DNA of 64,000 bases, taken from assembly GCA_027036135.1 (NCBI GenBank), contig JALVSY010000007.1, positions 686,880-750,879 of the forward strand, written 5' to 3'. The position numbers were made by a program, and so were the translations under genes. The DNA comes from Pyrodictiaceae archaeon. GTDB taxonomy: Archaea; Thermoproteota; Thermoprotei_A; Sulfolobales; Pyrodictiaceae. Within the stretch, counting starts at the first letter, position 1, and each line of letters starts with the position of its first letter. A model generated the notes under the pieces. That model was not told where the DNA came from. It did no database searches and was given only the letters and a program-made list of their open reading frames with translations. Positions 24,399 to 33,927 of this stretch are shown one piece after another.

Positions 24399-25619
24399 TT
24401 GACGAGAAGCTCTAGCGTAATGGGCTTGCCTAGGGCACCCTTTAGCGAGAAGCTACCCGATAAGGCAGACATAGTCATTATAGGTGGTGGGGCCGCTGGC
24501 ATAGCCGCCGCGTATGCTATGGCTAGGCTCGGCTACGCTGAGAGCCACCAAGTAGTACTATTGGAGAGGGGTTACCTTGGCCGAGGCTCAGCCACGCGGA
24601 ATGCTGGACGGTTCCGTGTACACTTCTTCTCCAAGGAGAATGCAAGGTTCGCCATAGAGTCTAGGAAGAGGATACTAGAGATACCCTACGTTACCGGTGT
24701 TAACCCCGTCATAGTTCTTGGCGGCTACCTGTGGCTCTTCGAGAAAGAGGAGACCTTCAAGGCTTTCAAGAGAACCAATGAAGAGCTATGGCGGCCACTC
24801 GGAGTACCAGTAGAGATAATGAGTATAGACGAGGCGGCAAAGAGATTCCCACATATAAGAATGAATAACTTCATCGGCGCGGCCTTCGGGCCACAGGATG
24901 GAAGCGTGCACCACGACTACATGATGATCGCCATGGCTTCCTACGCTGCCCGCAAAGGGGTCACGATAGCGCCTTACCGGGAAGCCGAGGAGATAGTTAC
25001 TGAGAACCACCGGGTCAAAGGAGTAAGGGTAAAGGGCCATGGAGTGATAGAGGTGGGCAAAGTCCTTGTCGCGGCAGGGGTGTGGACGGGGCCACTCCTA
25101 GAGAGGCTCGGGGTAAGGCTCCCGCTGAAACCTGTTAGGAAGAGCCTCCTTGTCACCGAGCCTTATCGGTTCTTCCTCAAAGAGTTCGTCGTGGTCTTCG
25201 AGACCGGGAGCTATGTGGCCCAGACAGCCAAGGGCGAGATAATAGCTACTGAGAAGTATCCTGCAGGAGAACCGGAGACCATAAATTGTAAGAACGTATC
25301 ACTGCGATGGCTCATAGCCACCATGAAGCTAGTAAAGAGGCTAATAGGAGATAAGGGCATCCACGTTATGAGGACGTGGAGCGGTCACTACTACGTAAGC
25401 CCAGACCATAGCCACGTGCTTGGAAGGGATCCAGACTGGCCAGACGGGCTCTACGTCGCAACGGGCTTTAGCGGCCACGGGCTAATGATGTCGCCTTATG
25501 CTGGCGAGCTAGTAGCCATAAATATTGTTGAGGACAAGATACCGGATGATATGAAGCCCTACCTGCCAACAAGGTTCCATGAAGGGAAACTAATACACGA
25601 AGGACTCGTAATAGGATAG
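24399..25619 (+). CDS. DAO-family FAD oxidoreductase, sarcosine oxidase/proline dehydrogenase beta-like
   Basis: 406 residues. The FAD motif 'DIVIIGGGAAGIAAAYAMARLG' followed by 'GRGSATRNAGRFRVHFFS' (sarcosine oxidase beta/dye-linked L-proline dehydrogenase beta pattern), 'VLVAAGVWTGPLLERLG' and the C-terminal 'LYVATGFSGHGLMMSPYAGEL'. With the preceding gene (6-nt gap) it likely forms an alpha-beta dehydrogenase oxidising a secondary amine such as L-proline or sarcosine and passing electrons to a membrane or soluble acceptor. The substrate cannot be fixed from sequence. TTG 24399 follows GGTGA; ATG 24420 is an alternative. Confidence 0.82.
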   Translation: MTRSSSVMGLPRAPFSEKLPDKADIVIIGGGAAGIAAAYAMARLGYAESHQVVLLERGYLGRGSATRNAGRFRVHFFSKENARFAIESRKRILEIPYVTGVNPVIVLGGYLWLFEKEETFKAFKRTNEELWRPLGVPVEIMSIDEAAKRFPHIRMNNFIGAAFGPQDGSVHHDYMMIAMASYAARKGVTIAPYREAEEIVTENHRVKGVRVKGHGVIEVGKVLVAAGVWTGPLLERLGVRLPLKPVRKSLLVTEPYRFFLKEFVVVFETGSYVAQTAKGEIIATEKYPAGEPETINCKNVSLRWLIATMKLVKRLIGDKGIHVMRTWSGHYYVSPDHSHVLGRDPDWPDGLYVATGFSGHGLMMSPYAGELVAINIVEDKIPDDMKPYLPTRFHEGKLIHEGLVIG

Positions 25620-25679
25620 GGCTGCATCCCCAGCATAGGTTTTTAGAGGGGCCGGTACCCGCCTCCCTTCTACAAGGAA

Positions 25680-26351
25680 GTGTCCGCTTTGAGAAAAAGA
25701 CTTGGTCTCATAGGCTCCTTGCTCGTATTAGCGATACTCTTAGCGCCCATAGCTGTAGCGGAGAAGCCCTTCTGGGCAAAGGAGGGTAACTGGGTAAAGT
25801 ATGAGACAGAGCTAACAATGGAGGGCCAGGCTCTACAACTAGTATTCGGGACAACAAGGCTCACAGTGAAGGAGATAGTTGAACTCAAAATAGTCTCCGT
25901 GAACGATACCGGGTTCCAAGCTCTCGCAAAGATACTAGAATACCACGTTGAGCCGAAGGAGTTAGAAAAGAAAATGGAGAATGCTGCTCTCAAGACAAAG
26001 ACCATCTATGTAAGGTTCAATAACAAGCCCGGCTCAGAGCCCCTCTTCTATGCCGACCCTAAGCAACTCCCACCAAACGGCGTCGTAAAGGCAGGGCTAG
26101 AAGAGTCACCAATAACAGCAATATATGACACGAAAACCGGCTGGTTATTAGAGGCACACGCGAACACAACGAAGCAAGGGGTAACCACCACACTTCACAT
26201 GGTCCTACTCGACAGCAACTTCGTCAAGAAGAACAGCAAGAACCTAGGCGGTGCGGAGAGTAAAGCGAACATGGCACTCATACTAAGCTTAGCTGGCGTC
26301 GCAGCAACAATAGCTATCATAGCTATGCTTATTACTCGAAAACACCGCTAA
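25680..26351 (+). CDS. Secreted membrane-anchored protein of unknown function
   Basis: 223 residues with a Sec signal peptide ('RLGLIGSLLVLAILLAPIAVAE', cleavage likely after AVA), a beta-rich extracellular domain containing 'WVKYETELTMEGQ' and 'IYDTKTGWLLEAHANTTKQG', and a C-terminal helix ('NMALILSLAGVAATIAIIAML') with basic stop. This is the common layout of crenarchaeal cell-surface proteins. No enzyme motif was seen. It lies 60 bp after the amine-dehydrogenase pair and could be co-expressed. Confidence 0.7.
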   Translation: MSALRKRLGLIGSLLVLAILLAPIAVAEKPFWAKEGNWVKYETELTMEGQALQLVFGTTRLTVKEIVELKIVSVNDTGFQALAKILEYHVEPKELEKKMENAALKTKTIYVRFNNKPGSEPLFYADPKQLPPNGVVKAGLEESPITAIYDTKTGWLLEAHANTTKQGVTTTLHMVLLDSNFVKKNSKNLGGAESKANMALILSLAGVAATIAIIAMLITRKHR

Positions 26352-26701
26352 TACGGATAAAGAGAGGCATGGGGCAGCAATTCCCTGTTTCTTCTCAAGG
26401 AATAGAATAGATCTATTATCCTACCCCTCCTCCCTATGAGGTTCTTTTGTCTCTTCTTGTCGTTACCCACTACTCTATGAGATCCGGTTTAGCCTAGAGA
26501 CAAGGACTCTATGCCTCGACACGGCTAACTAAGACGTGAAAAGGATAACTGTTTTAGTACTTCTCGCCTTATTCCGTTCTCCTATTACCCTAGTAGTGGA
26601 CTACGCACAGCTAAGAATAGCTAGCTAGAATGCGATAATTAATTAAAACAATAATGTTCTCTTTGCTCTGTGTAACTAGTTCCTACCTAGGGTAGAGAGA
26701 G
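26352..26701. other. 350-bp gene-free spacer
   Basis: T-rich tracts after 26380 probably end the upstream transcript. An AT-rich box GATAATTAATTAAAAC (26633-26648) is the best TATA candidate for the downstream methyltransferase, although it lies ~60 bp from its start codon. No tRNA, repeat or convincing ORF was found. Confidence 0.4.
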
Positions 26702-28123
26702 GTGCGCACCGAAGCTGTTGAGGCTCTTGCTAAGAGTGTTTGGGAGTATATTGAGGAGGAGCGGGCAAGGAGACCGAAGCTCTCAGTGCCGGCTCATGGT
26801 CTGAGGATACTCGTTGAGGCTCTTAAGCTGGCTGAGGAGTTTAAGCCTAGCCAGCACGCTAAGAGAGTAGTCTTTAGCAAACACGGTGTACTAGGTACTG
26901 GGCTTGACCGGTTACTGACCTCGGTCTTCTATGACGTGTTGAAGAAGCAGGGTTTACTCGATCGCGTTATCGTTGAGCTTACTGGCGCCGAGAGCGCATT
27001 GATTCTTGATCCTTGGCTGCGTGCTGCTCTCCGCGCGGCTATCGATATTGTTCTCTTCTATCGCCCAGACAGGGATACTCTTCGGAGGCTACGATGGAGT
27101 ATTGCCGACTACTTATCAGCTAGGACTCATCCCTTTGTGGGCATGTATTATTGGCAACTCTTCGACAAGATACTCTCCTATAGGCCTAGGCCGAGGAGCA
27201 TTGAGGAGGCACTAGAGTGGCGCTACTTCCTCCCAGCCTGGTTTATACGTAGGATGCGGGAGCTTCTTGGCCCCGAGGAGGCCGAGGAACTGTTCAAGGC
27301 CCTTAACGAGAAGCCGTTGATAAGCGTGAGGGTGAATACTCTGAAGGCTCGTGTCGAGGAGATTGTTGAGGAGCTTAGGAGGGAGGGCAAAGAGCCGATA
27401 ATTAGTGAACGGGTCCCCGTGATACTGAAGTTCGAGGGCCCCTATGACTTCGATAATAGTAGGCTCTATCGCGAGGGCAAGATAATTATCCAGGAAGAGG
27501 CTAGTGCTGTAGCATCCCTAGTCCTAGCACCGAGGCCCGGGATGACTGTTGTAGACCTAGCCGCTGCGCCTGGGGGCAAGACGAGCCACATGGCTGAGCT
27601 TATGAGGAACCGTGGCATCATCTACGCCTTTGACATAGATAGGACTAGGATCAAGAGGATGAGGATGCTTCTCCACAGAATGGGGATAACTATAGTCAAG
27701 ATATTCGAGAAGGACGCTAGGAAGGCCCCGAAGATACTCGGGGAGGAGATAGCTGATAGAGTTATGCTCGACGCACCCTGCACGAGCACGGGCACGATAG
27801 CTAAGAACCCTGAGCTAAGGTGGCGTGTCCGCGAGGAAGGCCTCGAAGAGATAATCAAGTTGCAGCGCGAGCTACTCGAAGCAGCTGCTAGGCTCCTAAA
27901 GCCTGGCGGCAGGATGCTTTACTCTACTTGTAGCTTGTTACCCGAGGAGAACGAGGAGAACGTGAAATGGTTCCTCGAGAAGCACCCAGAGTTTAGGCTC
28001 GTAGAGCTGACTGGTCCCTATGACCCGTCGCCCTGGCTCCCGGGGGCTATGAGGGCGTGGCCGCATAGACATAAGACGATTGGGTTCTTCTACGCCCTCC
28101 TGGAGAAAAAGGAGAAGCGATGA
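26702..28123 (+). CDS. NOP2/Sun (RsmB-type) RNA 5-methylcytosine methyltransferase
   Basis: 473 residues. The N-terminal half carries a NusB-like helical domain and an RNA-binding segment. SAM motif I is 'VVDLAAAPGGKTSHMAELM', then 'YAFDIDRTRIKRM', the motif IV 'MLDAPCTSTGTIAKNPELRWR' with one catalytic Cys, and motif VI 'MLYSTCSLLPEENEENV' with the nucleophilic Cys. These two Cys define m5C RNA methyltransferases of tRNA or rRNA. GTG 26702 is preceded by a purine run (GAGAGAG). A downstream gene of unknown function follows after 24 nt. Confidence 0.9.
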   Translation: MRTEAVEALAKSVWEYIEEERARRPKLSVPAHGLRILVEALKLAEEFKPSQHAKRVVFSKHGVLGTGLDRLLTSVFYDVLKKQGLLDRVIVELTGAESALILDPWLRAALRAAIDIVLFYRPDRDTLRRLRWSIADYLSARTHPFVGMYYWQLFDKILSYRPRPRSIEEALEWRYFLPAWFIRRMRELLGPEEAEELFKALNEKPLISVRVNTLKARVEEIVEELRREGKEPIISERVPVILKFEGPYDFDNSRLYREGKIIIQEEASAVASLVLAPRPGMTVVDLAAAPGGKTSHMAELMRNRGIIYAFDIDRTRIKRMRMLLHRMGITIVKIFEKDARKAPKILGEEIADRVMLDAPCTSTGTIAKNPELRWRVREEGLEEIIKLQRELLEAAARLLKPGGRMLYSTCSLLPEENEENVKWFLEKHPEFRLVELTGPYDPSPWLPGAMRAWPHRHKTIGFFYALLEKKEKR

Positions 28124-28147
28124 TAGTAGAGTGGTGCACTGGCCGCC

Positions 28148-28816
28148 TTGGCAAAGGCTAGGCTAGTGGCACTAGTAGCTACCAGGGGGGCGCTTGACTC
28201 GGTTGCTGAGACTCTACGCTTACTAGGCCCCGAGGAGTCCTTCTTAGCGCTCGTTAGTGGTAGTAATCGATTCGTAGCCATGGGTGCCTCGGTTAGCGAT
28301 GCACGGGACATACTCCTAGGCGGTGCTAGCCGCGGCGACATCGTCGCACTGATTGCACAGGGTGCTGTGTGTAGTGATTCGCACTTCTTCCTAAAGAGCG
28401 GCGAGTATAGTTATTTACTTGTTTGTAGCTTATATCCACTCGCTAAACAAGCCATAGTTACTGGCCAACCGCCCATTCCCTCGCGTAGGATCCCCGAGGC
28501 AGTACTCTACGCCTATACTGCTCGCCTCGTAAGGGACGGAGCGAGCGCGGAGAGACTAGTCACCAAGATAGCCTATAGCGCTGAGGGGCTCGGAGCCGGG
28601 GCGCTCGTATGGGAGAAGCGGGGGAAGAGCCCCCGCGTATACCTAGCCACCAGTGGCAATACCAGGATATGTACCAGGCACCTCGGCCCCGCAGCCCTAG
28701 CCTGGCTCACGAGAGGAGACAGCGAGTGCTTCCAGAGAGCTGTGCTCCGACTAGAGCTACTACGCCGTAGCCCGAGGATAATTATCCGCGAACTCGAGAA
28801 AGTACTCTACGACTAG
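28148..28816 (+). CDS. Unknown protein downstream of the NSUN methyltransferase
   Basis: 222 residues, not recognised. It begins with an alpha/beta segment ('RLVALVATRGALDSVAETL') and ends with a basic helix 'IIIRELEKVLYD'. The middle part has three well-spaced Cys ('GAVCSDSHFF', 'LLVCSLYPL', 'TRICTRHLG') that could bind metal but form no known motif. TTG start 24 nt after the methyltransferase stop suggests one transcript. No transmembrane segment is seen. Confidence 0.55.
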   Translation: MAKARLVALVATRGALDSVAETLRLLGPEESFLALVSGSNRFVAMGASVSDARDILLGGASRGDIVALIAQGAVCSDSHFFLKSGEYSYLLVCSLYPLAKQAIVTGQPPIPSRRIPEAVLYAYTARLVRDGASAERLVTKIAYSAEGLGAGALVWEKRGKSPRVYLATSGNTRICTRHLGPAALAWLTRGDSECFQRAVLRLELLRRSPRIIIRELEKVLYD

Positions 28817-28913
28817 CGCAACAACTACCCGGGGGCTAGAAGGCGGTGTTACTAGCTCCTCTTTCTCTAGAAGCAACCGCCTAGCAGATAAGACTAGTCA
28901 CGGGGTACGGGCT

Positions 28914-29228
28914 TTGAGCCAAACTGCTAGGGAACGTCTCAAAGAGGTACTCGAGGTCATAGTCTCGAAAGAACTGGTATCTCCAGGAGACGCCGTAGTT
29001 GAGACCGGACTGCCACGCTACCTGGTCCTGGCAGCGTTTCAGTGCCTAGAAGCGCTCGGCATCATAGAGCCAGCCTTCGTCAAGGGCAGCTACAAGGTCT
29101 ACACTCCAACCATCTATGCTAAGAAACTCCTCAAGGCCCTCGAGTCTGGAGAAAAGCCAATACTGGCTCTACTCTCCGAACCAGCCAGTAGTGTGAGTAC
29201 TACATTGTCTAGCGAAGCCACCACATAG
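28914..29228 (+). CDS. Small winged-helix protein
   Basis: 104 residues: 'ERLKEVLEVIVSKELVSPGDAVVETGLPRYLVLAAFQCLEALGII' then a strand pair 'GSYKVYTP', the compact winged-helix pattern common in archaeal transcription factors. The C-terminal ~25 residues are Ser/Thr-rich. The site it binds is not known; no dyad was seen next to the gene. TTG start follows a purine-poor leader. Confidence 0.6.
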   Translation: MSQTARERLKEVLEVIVSKELVSPGDAVVETGLPRYLVLAAFQCLEALGIIEPAFVKGSYKVYTPTIYAKKLLKALESGEKPILALLSEPASSVSTTLSSEATT

Positions 29229-29323
29229 AGCAGTATAGGGCAGGAGTATGGGCATGATCCTCTCCATCGGTATCTTTTAGCCTAGCGCTTCACCCTATGT
29301 ATGTATATAATGCTCCCTGGTGC

Positions 29324-30755
29324 TTACCGATACTTCATTATCCTTTTCGTTGCCTCGATGGCGTAGAAGAAGCCTATTACTTCTAGACGCCCAAGCAACA
29401 TCAGTATCATGAGTATCGCTTTAGCCGAGAACGAGGCTGTAGCTGAGGTTATTCCCACGCTTAGCCCTACAGTGCCCAGGGCACTGGCTGCCTCAAAGGC
29501 CGCGTCTATGGCTTTGTACTCGGGATTGAAGGCTAGGAGGGCTATTGTACCAACCATCCATGCTAGGAAGAAGAACGATATTACGGCAAAGGCGTTTAGT
29601 AGCTCGTTTTGGGATGTCTTGTAGCCGCCTACACACCTTGTTATTATTACGCCCCCGTATACGGTCTCTTTTATGCTCCACCAGAGGTTCTTGAAGAGTA
29701 TCATGAGGCGGTACTGCTTTATACCACCGGTTGTTGAGAGCACTGAGCCGCCTACGAGCATTAGTAGGGAGAGAATTAGCTTCCAGACCGGGTGCGCCTT
29801 GGATAAGTCGCTTATGCTGAATCCGGTTCCGGTTACCGCGCTTATCGCATGAAACGCAGCTTCTCTTAACGGGTTGTAGGGGCTCCACGTTATCCCTATG
29901 TGCCAGAGTATGAGCGCGGATAGCGACACCGACACTATTATTGTTACTAGTAGCGAGTTTATTTCCCCGCTTAGTCGCCTCCGCTTACCAACCAATAGCG
30001 CATAGATATCGGCGAAGTTGGATGCACCCATAATCATGCCCGCGAGCGCTGCCAGCTCCACCTTGACTGCGTGGTAGAACGCTATACTAGCGCTATGCGT
30101 GGAGAACCCGCCAGTTGCCAGGGCCGTCATCGAGTGATAGACTGCATCGCTGAGCGTCATACCGGCCCAGTAGAGGAGTGCAGCATCTATATAATAGGAA
30201 GTAGGTGGCCATCAAGGCTCTTAGGCTTTTGGCTATGCTTGGTTCTAGTCTCTCGTATCTGCCCTCTGCTAGGCCTACGAGGTGAGCTGGGAGCCCGCCT
30301 AGCCGGGCGAACACGAAGAACATAACCACTATGCCGAAGCCTCCTAGCCACTGGCAATAAGCCCTCCACCACAAAATACTCGGAGGAAGCTGCTCCACGC
30401 TGGGTACATAGCGGTGGAAAAACGGGTCAACACCACCAGTGAACACAGAGAGACCAGTAGTAGTATAGCCACTAATACTCTCAAACCAAGAATCAACCAA
30501 GGGTATATGGAGAACAACACTAACCGGAACAGCAGAGAAAAAAGGAGTCAAAACCCAAGCAAGAGCAACAAGTATGAATGCCTCGTTTTTGCTAAGGCTT
30601 CTGGACGGCTTTACGAACATGAACCATATGCCGGAGAATGCTAGGTACGCGGTAGCCCAGACTAGTAGTTGAAGCGAGTAGGTGACGTCACCCGATAAGA
30701 GCCCTGTTAAGCCAGATAGGAGATGGGTTATTCCCGCGGCAGCAACAGAGACCAT
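29324..30755 (-). pseudogene. trkH-type K+ uptake permease, split by a frameshift
   Basis: Two minus-strand frames together make one TrkH/KtrB-like protein of about 477 residues. The 5' part (from ATG 30755) has 'GYTTTGLSVFTGG' and 'GGFGIVVMFF' selectivity-type loops; the 3' part has 'SMTALATGGFSTHS', 'AVTGTGFSIS' and 'ALGTVGLSVG'. They join at 30188-30194, a TATATA run: reading '...YFLLY' then one step over to 'DAALLYWAGMTL'. Adding one TA dinucleotide would restore 'YFLLYIDAALLYWAG'. A slippage mutation or an assembly error is likely. Without repair the pore would be incomplete. Confidence 0.8.
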
Positions 30756-31103
30756 GACGTGGCGAAGCAAGGGAAAAACACGGATCACTCTTCGTTCTCG
30801 ATGATGGATTTCTATTGGTTGATGCCGGGGCTTCTTGATTCTCAAGGTTTTGAGACACCTAGTACACGATGCCCCTTGAACAACGCTGCGGTTATCTTCA
30901 CGGGAAGCAGAGCTGCTTGCCGAGGCGTCCCTCGAATGCTCCCTCATTGCTGCAAGAAGCGCTACGCTAGGGTAAAAGTCGTTGCTCCTGCCTCATCCCG
31001 GATCACGATATGTACATTACTACAGAGAAGCTTTGTCCACGGCAACGCGGATAAAACCTGGGTACAAGCCTTTCCTTGTTTCTTCTTGGGTGCGTTAGGT
31101 TCC

Positions 31104-33065
31104 TTGCGAAAAGAGCTTGTTAAGCCCGAGAGCCTTGATGGACTAGTCCTCGTCTCTAGCCCTGCTGTACCACCTAGGTGCAGTGACCACATCTACTACG
31201 TTGCTACGAGGGTTTCTGTTCAGCAAGACCGCTATGAATCCGCTATAATGCTCTACGATACTGGTAGTGGCGAGCACCGCGTCCTCCAAGGCGGGCCTAG
31301 TGATACGTGCCCGCTTCCCTCACCCGACGGTTCACGCTACTTGTTCATTCATCGCCCCGAGCAACGTAGCCAAAGGGATAGGAAGCAGCCGGGGCTCGAG
31401 CTTAGACTAGCTAGCCCTGGCTCAACAGGTAGTGTGGTTGTGGCTAGGATTCGTGGACTCGTCTCAGCAGCGTGGAGCCCCGACTCTCGGAGAGTTGTTG
31501 CTGCTATCCCGGTTGGGGAGCCAGATGAGGATATTAAGCTTGTTACTCGCCTACCTGTCTGGTTTAACGGCAAGGGCTATGTCTATAATACCCAGGTCAA
31601 GCCCTTCATAATCGACGTTGACTCCGGCGACATGACCGAGATCGATATCGGGCTTGAATGGGTACAAGTGGGTAGTGTTGATTGGAGCCCTGATGGAAGG
31701 TACATAGTGATACTGGCCTCCTATGACGAGAAGAAGCCCTTCCTCTACCGGCTATACGTCTACGACAGTGTTAGGGAGGAATACTGGGTAGCTGCCGAGG
31801 GACTCAGCGGGTACGGGGAGCTAGCATGGAGTCCCGACTCTAAGAGGGTAGCTTATCTGGGCCACCGGCTTGAGCGGGGTTTCGCTACGCACAACCGAGT
31901 AATAGTTATTGATCCGTGGGGCGGAGAGGAGTGCCTCACGTGCAGTCTTGGGCGAAACGCTAGTAACACAGTTAATAGTGATGTCCGTGGCCCGAACTGC
32001 TCTAAGCGACTAGCATGGACGCGTAGGGGCATACTCTTCCTCATGAGTGACGGCGGCGAGGTTAAGCTCTATAGCGTCTTGCCGGGCAAGGAGCCTCGGC
32101 CCGTGATCGCTCCAAGAGGAGGAGTAGTTGACGAGTTTGCCACCGATATTAGTGGCGAGCTGGTAGCCTATACCTTTATGACCCCGACGAGCCCCAAGGA
32201 GCTATACCTTTACCTCGATAACAAGGCAATCAGGATAACGCGGCATACCGAGGCATGGGTTAACAAGCACCTTCTCTCCTCCCCGGAGAGGATAGCGTTC
32301 AGGGCAAGTGATGGAGCCCTTGTTGAGGGCTGGGTACTGAGACCACCTCGTGGCGTGGAGGAGAGGGGCTGGGTACTCTACATCCACGGCGGTCCCAAGA
32401 CCATGTGGGGCTACGGCTTCATGCACGAGTTCCATGTACTGACTTCAGCTGGGTACACAGTTCTTTATGTTAACCCGCGGGGAAGCGATGGCTACTCAGA
32501 GGAGTTTGCTGACATAAGGTGCCGTTACGGTGAGAGAGACTACGAGGACCTAATGGAGGCAGCTAAGTACGCGGTAACAGAACTAGGCCTCGCCGAGGAC
32601 CGAGCAGCTGTTATGGGCGGGAGCTACGGCGGCTTCATGACGAACTGGGTAATAGGGCACACCGGCTTCTTCAAGGCGGCGGTGACGATGAGGAATATAT
32701 CTAACTGGATAAGCATGTACGGTACCACCGACATAGGCTGGTACTTCGTCGAGGACCAGATATGCTGCACGCCCTGGAAGAACCCGGAGCGGTGCTGGGA
32801 GAAGAGCCCACTACGCTACATCGACAAGGCCAAGACACCCACGCTCATAATCCATAGTGACCAGGATTATCGGTGCTGGCTAGACCAGGCCTTGCAGCTC
32901 TACACAGCGCTAAGGCTACACGGCGTGGATACGAAGCTAGCAATATTCCCTGGCGAGAACCACGACCTATCGCGCAGCGGGAAGCCGAAGCACAGGGTAA
33001 AACGACTACAACTAGTACTAGAGTGGCTAGACAAACACATAGGTGAGAAAAAGGGGCTAGCTTAG
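31104..33065 (+). CDS. S9-family serine peptidase (acylaminoacyl-peptidase/prolyl oligopeptidase type)
   Basis: About 653 residues. A seven-bladed propeller region carries repeated 'SWSPDGR/AWSPDSR' blade motifs, and the C-terminal alpha/beta hydrolase has 'YIHGGPKTMWGYGF' (oxyanion region), nucleophile 'MGGSYGGFMTNW', Asp in 'IHSDQDYRC' and His in 'PGENHDLSR'. It removes or cleaves short peptides in the cytosol. Longer upstream frame exists to 30723, but it overlaps the divergent trkH N-terminus and is not protein-like; TTG 31104 with GGTG about 10 nt upstream is chosen. Unusual Cys-rich insertion 'DQICCTPWKNPERCWE' near the active site. Confidence 0.88.
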   Translation: MRKELVKPESLDGLVLVSSPAVPPRCSDHIYYVATRVSVQQDRYESAIMLYDTGSGEHRVLQGGPSDTCPLPSPDGSRYLFIHRPEQRSQRDRKQPGLELRLASPGSTGSVVVARIRGLVSAAWSPDSRRVVAAIPVGEPDEDIKLVTRLPVWFNGKGYVYNTQVKPFIIDVDSGDMTEIDIGLEWVQVGSVDWSPDGRYIVILASYDEKKPFLYRLYVYDSVREEYWVAAEGLSGYGELAWSPDSKRVAYLGHRLERGFATHNRVIVIDPWGGEECLTCSLGRNASNTVNSDVRGPNCSKRLAWTRRGILFLMSDGGEVKLYSVLPGKEPRPVIAPRGGVVDEFATDISGELVAYTFMTPTSPKELYLYLDNKAIRITRHTEAWVNKHLLSSPERIAFRASDGALVEGWVLRPPRGVEERGWVLYIHGGPKTMWGYGFMHEFHVLTSAGYTVLYVNPRGSDGYSEEFADIRCRYGERDYEDLMEAAKYAVTELGLAEDRAAVMGGSYGGFMTNWVIGHTGFFKAAVTMRNISNWISMYGTTDIGWYFVEDQICCTPWKNPERCWEKSPLRYIDKAKTPTLIIHSDQDYRCWLDQALQLYTALRLHGVDTKLAIFPGENHDLSRSGKPKHRVKRLQLVLEWLDKHIGEKKGLA

Positions 33066-33873
33066 TAGCTTCTTCTCTATCTCCCTCTCTATCTCGCCAG
33101 CTCTCCTCGTGGCCACTCTTACTGCCTCTATGACTGCTGACTTGAAGCCCCGGCCCTCTAGGATGCCTATCGCGGCTATCGTCGTGCCCGCGGGGGTCGT
33201 TACCTCGTCCCTTAGCTCTGCTGGGTGAAGGTCACTGTGCTCTGATAGATACCTAGTAGTAGTCTCTAGTAACTTGGTCACGAGGCTCCTAGCAGTGCTC
33301 CTGGGCAGCCCCACTGCTAGGGACGCTAGGAAGAACGCGTCAAGGAACTCGGCGACAATAGCTGGCCCCGAGCCCGCTACTGCTGTCCAAGCATCCATGA
33401 GTTCCTCGGATATCTCGTAGACCTCGCCGAAGCAGTTAAGCATTCTCCTCACCTCCTCGGCATGCTCGGAGCCCGGTGGAGAATATAGCCCGGTGAGGCT
33501 CTTCCGGATCCTTATGTTGAGGTTCGGCATTGCGCGGTGAATCTCGGCCCCTGGTAGGGCTTCGCGGAGTACTCGGGTAGAGATAGCAGCCATAACTGAG
33601 ACGACCACCTTGCCCGCAACGTCTCCCCGGATGTCCCTCGCTACTGCTGGGAACTGGTAGGGCTTCACAGCCAGGAACACATAGTCGGACTCCCGGACAG
33701 CGCACCTATTACAATTAGTTGCATCGAGCCCCGTCGAGCGGAGACGATTAAGGGTCCCGGGGCTACGCGCCGTCACTTTTACCTCTGCGCCGCACTCCTT
33801 CAGGGAGAGGGCTATCACCGAGCCTACCTTACCGCCACCAATAACAGCTACTCTAGTACCCTGGAAGACTCAT
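33057..33873 (-). CDS. proC: ProC pyrroline-5-carboxylate reductase, N-terminus frameshifted
   Basis: Delta1-pyrroline-5-carboxylate reductase, last step of proline synthesis. The NAD(P)-binding 'RVAVIGGGKVGSVIALSL' and 'VFLAVKPYQ', 'RAMPNLNIRI', 'DAWTAVAGSGPAIVAEFLDA' and 'RDEVTTPAGTT' are all present. The only in-frame start is GTG 33818, which would delete the GGGxxG motif; the reading frame of that motif is closed just upstream by TGA. ATG 33873 starts MSLPG in another frame that meets TAG after six codons. A 1-nt indel near 33858 would join them. A TATA box TTTTTATA near 33917 fits the ATG. Either a broken gene or a sequence error. Confidence 0.75.
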
Positions 33874-33927
33874 CCCACGATACACCAAGGCACCGAGAGT
33901 GGGGAGAAGGGAGGTATAAAAACATTA

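Noticed and set aside
30723-31103. N-terminal extension of the S9 peptidase
   Set aside because: Reads antisense through the trkH start, composition unlike a protein; TTG 31104 has a suitable ribosome-binding site.
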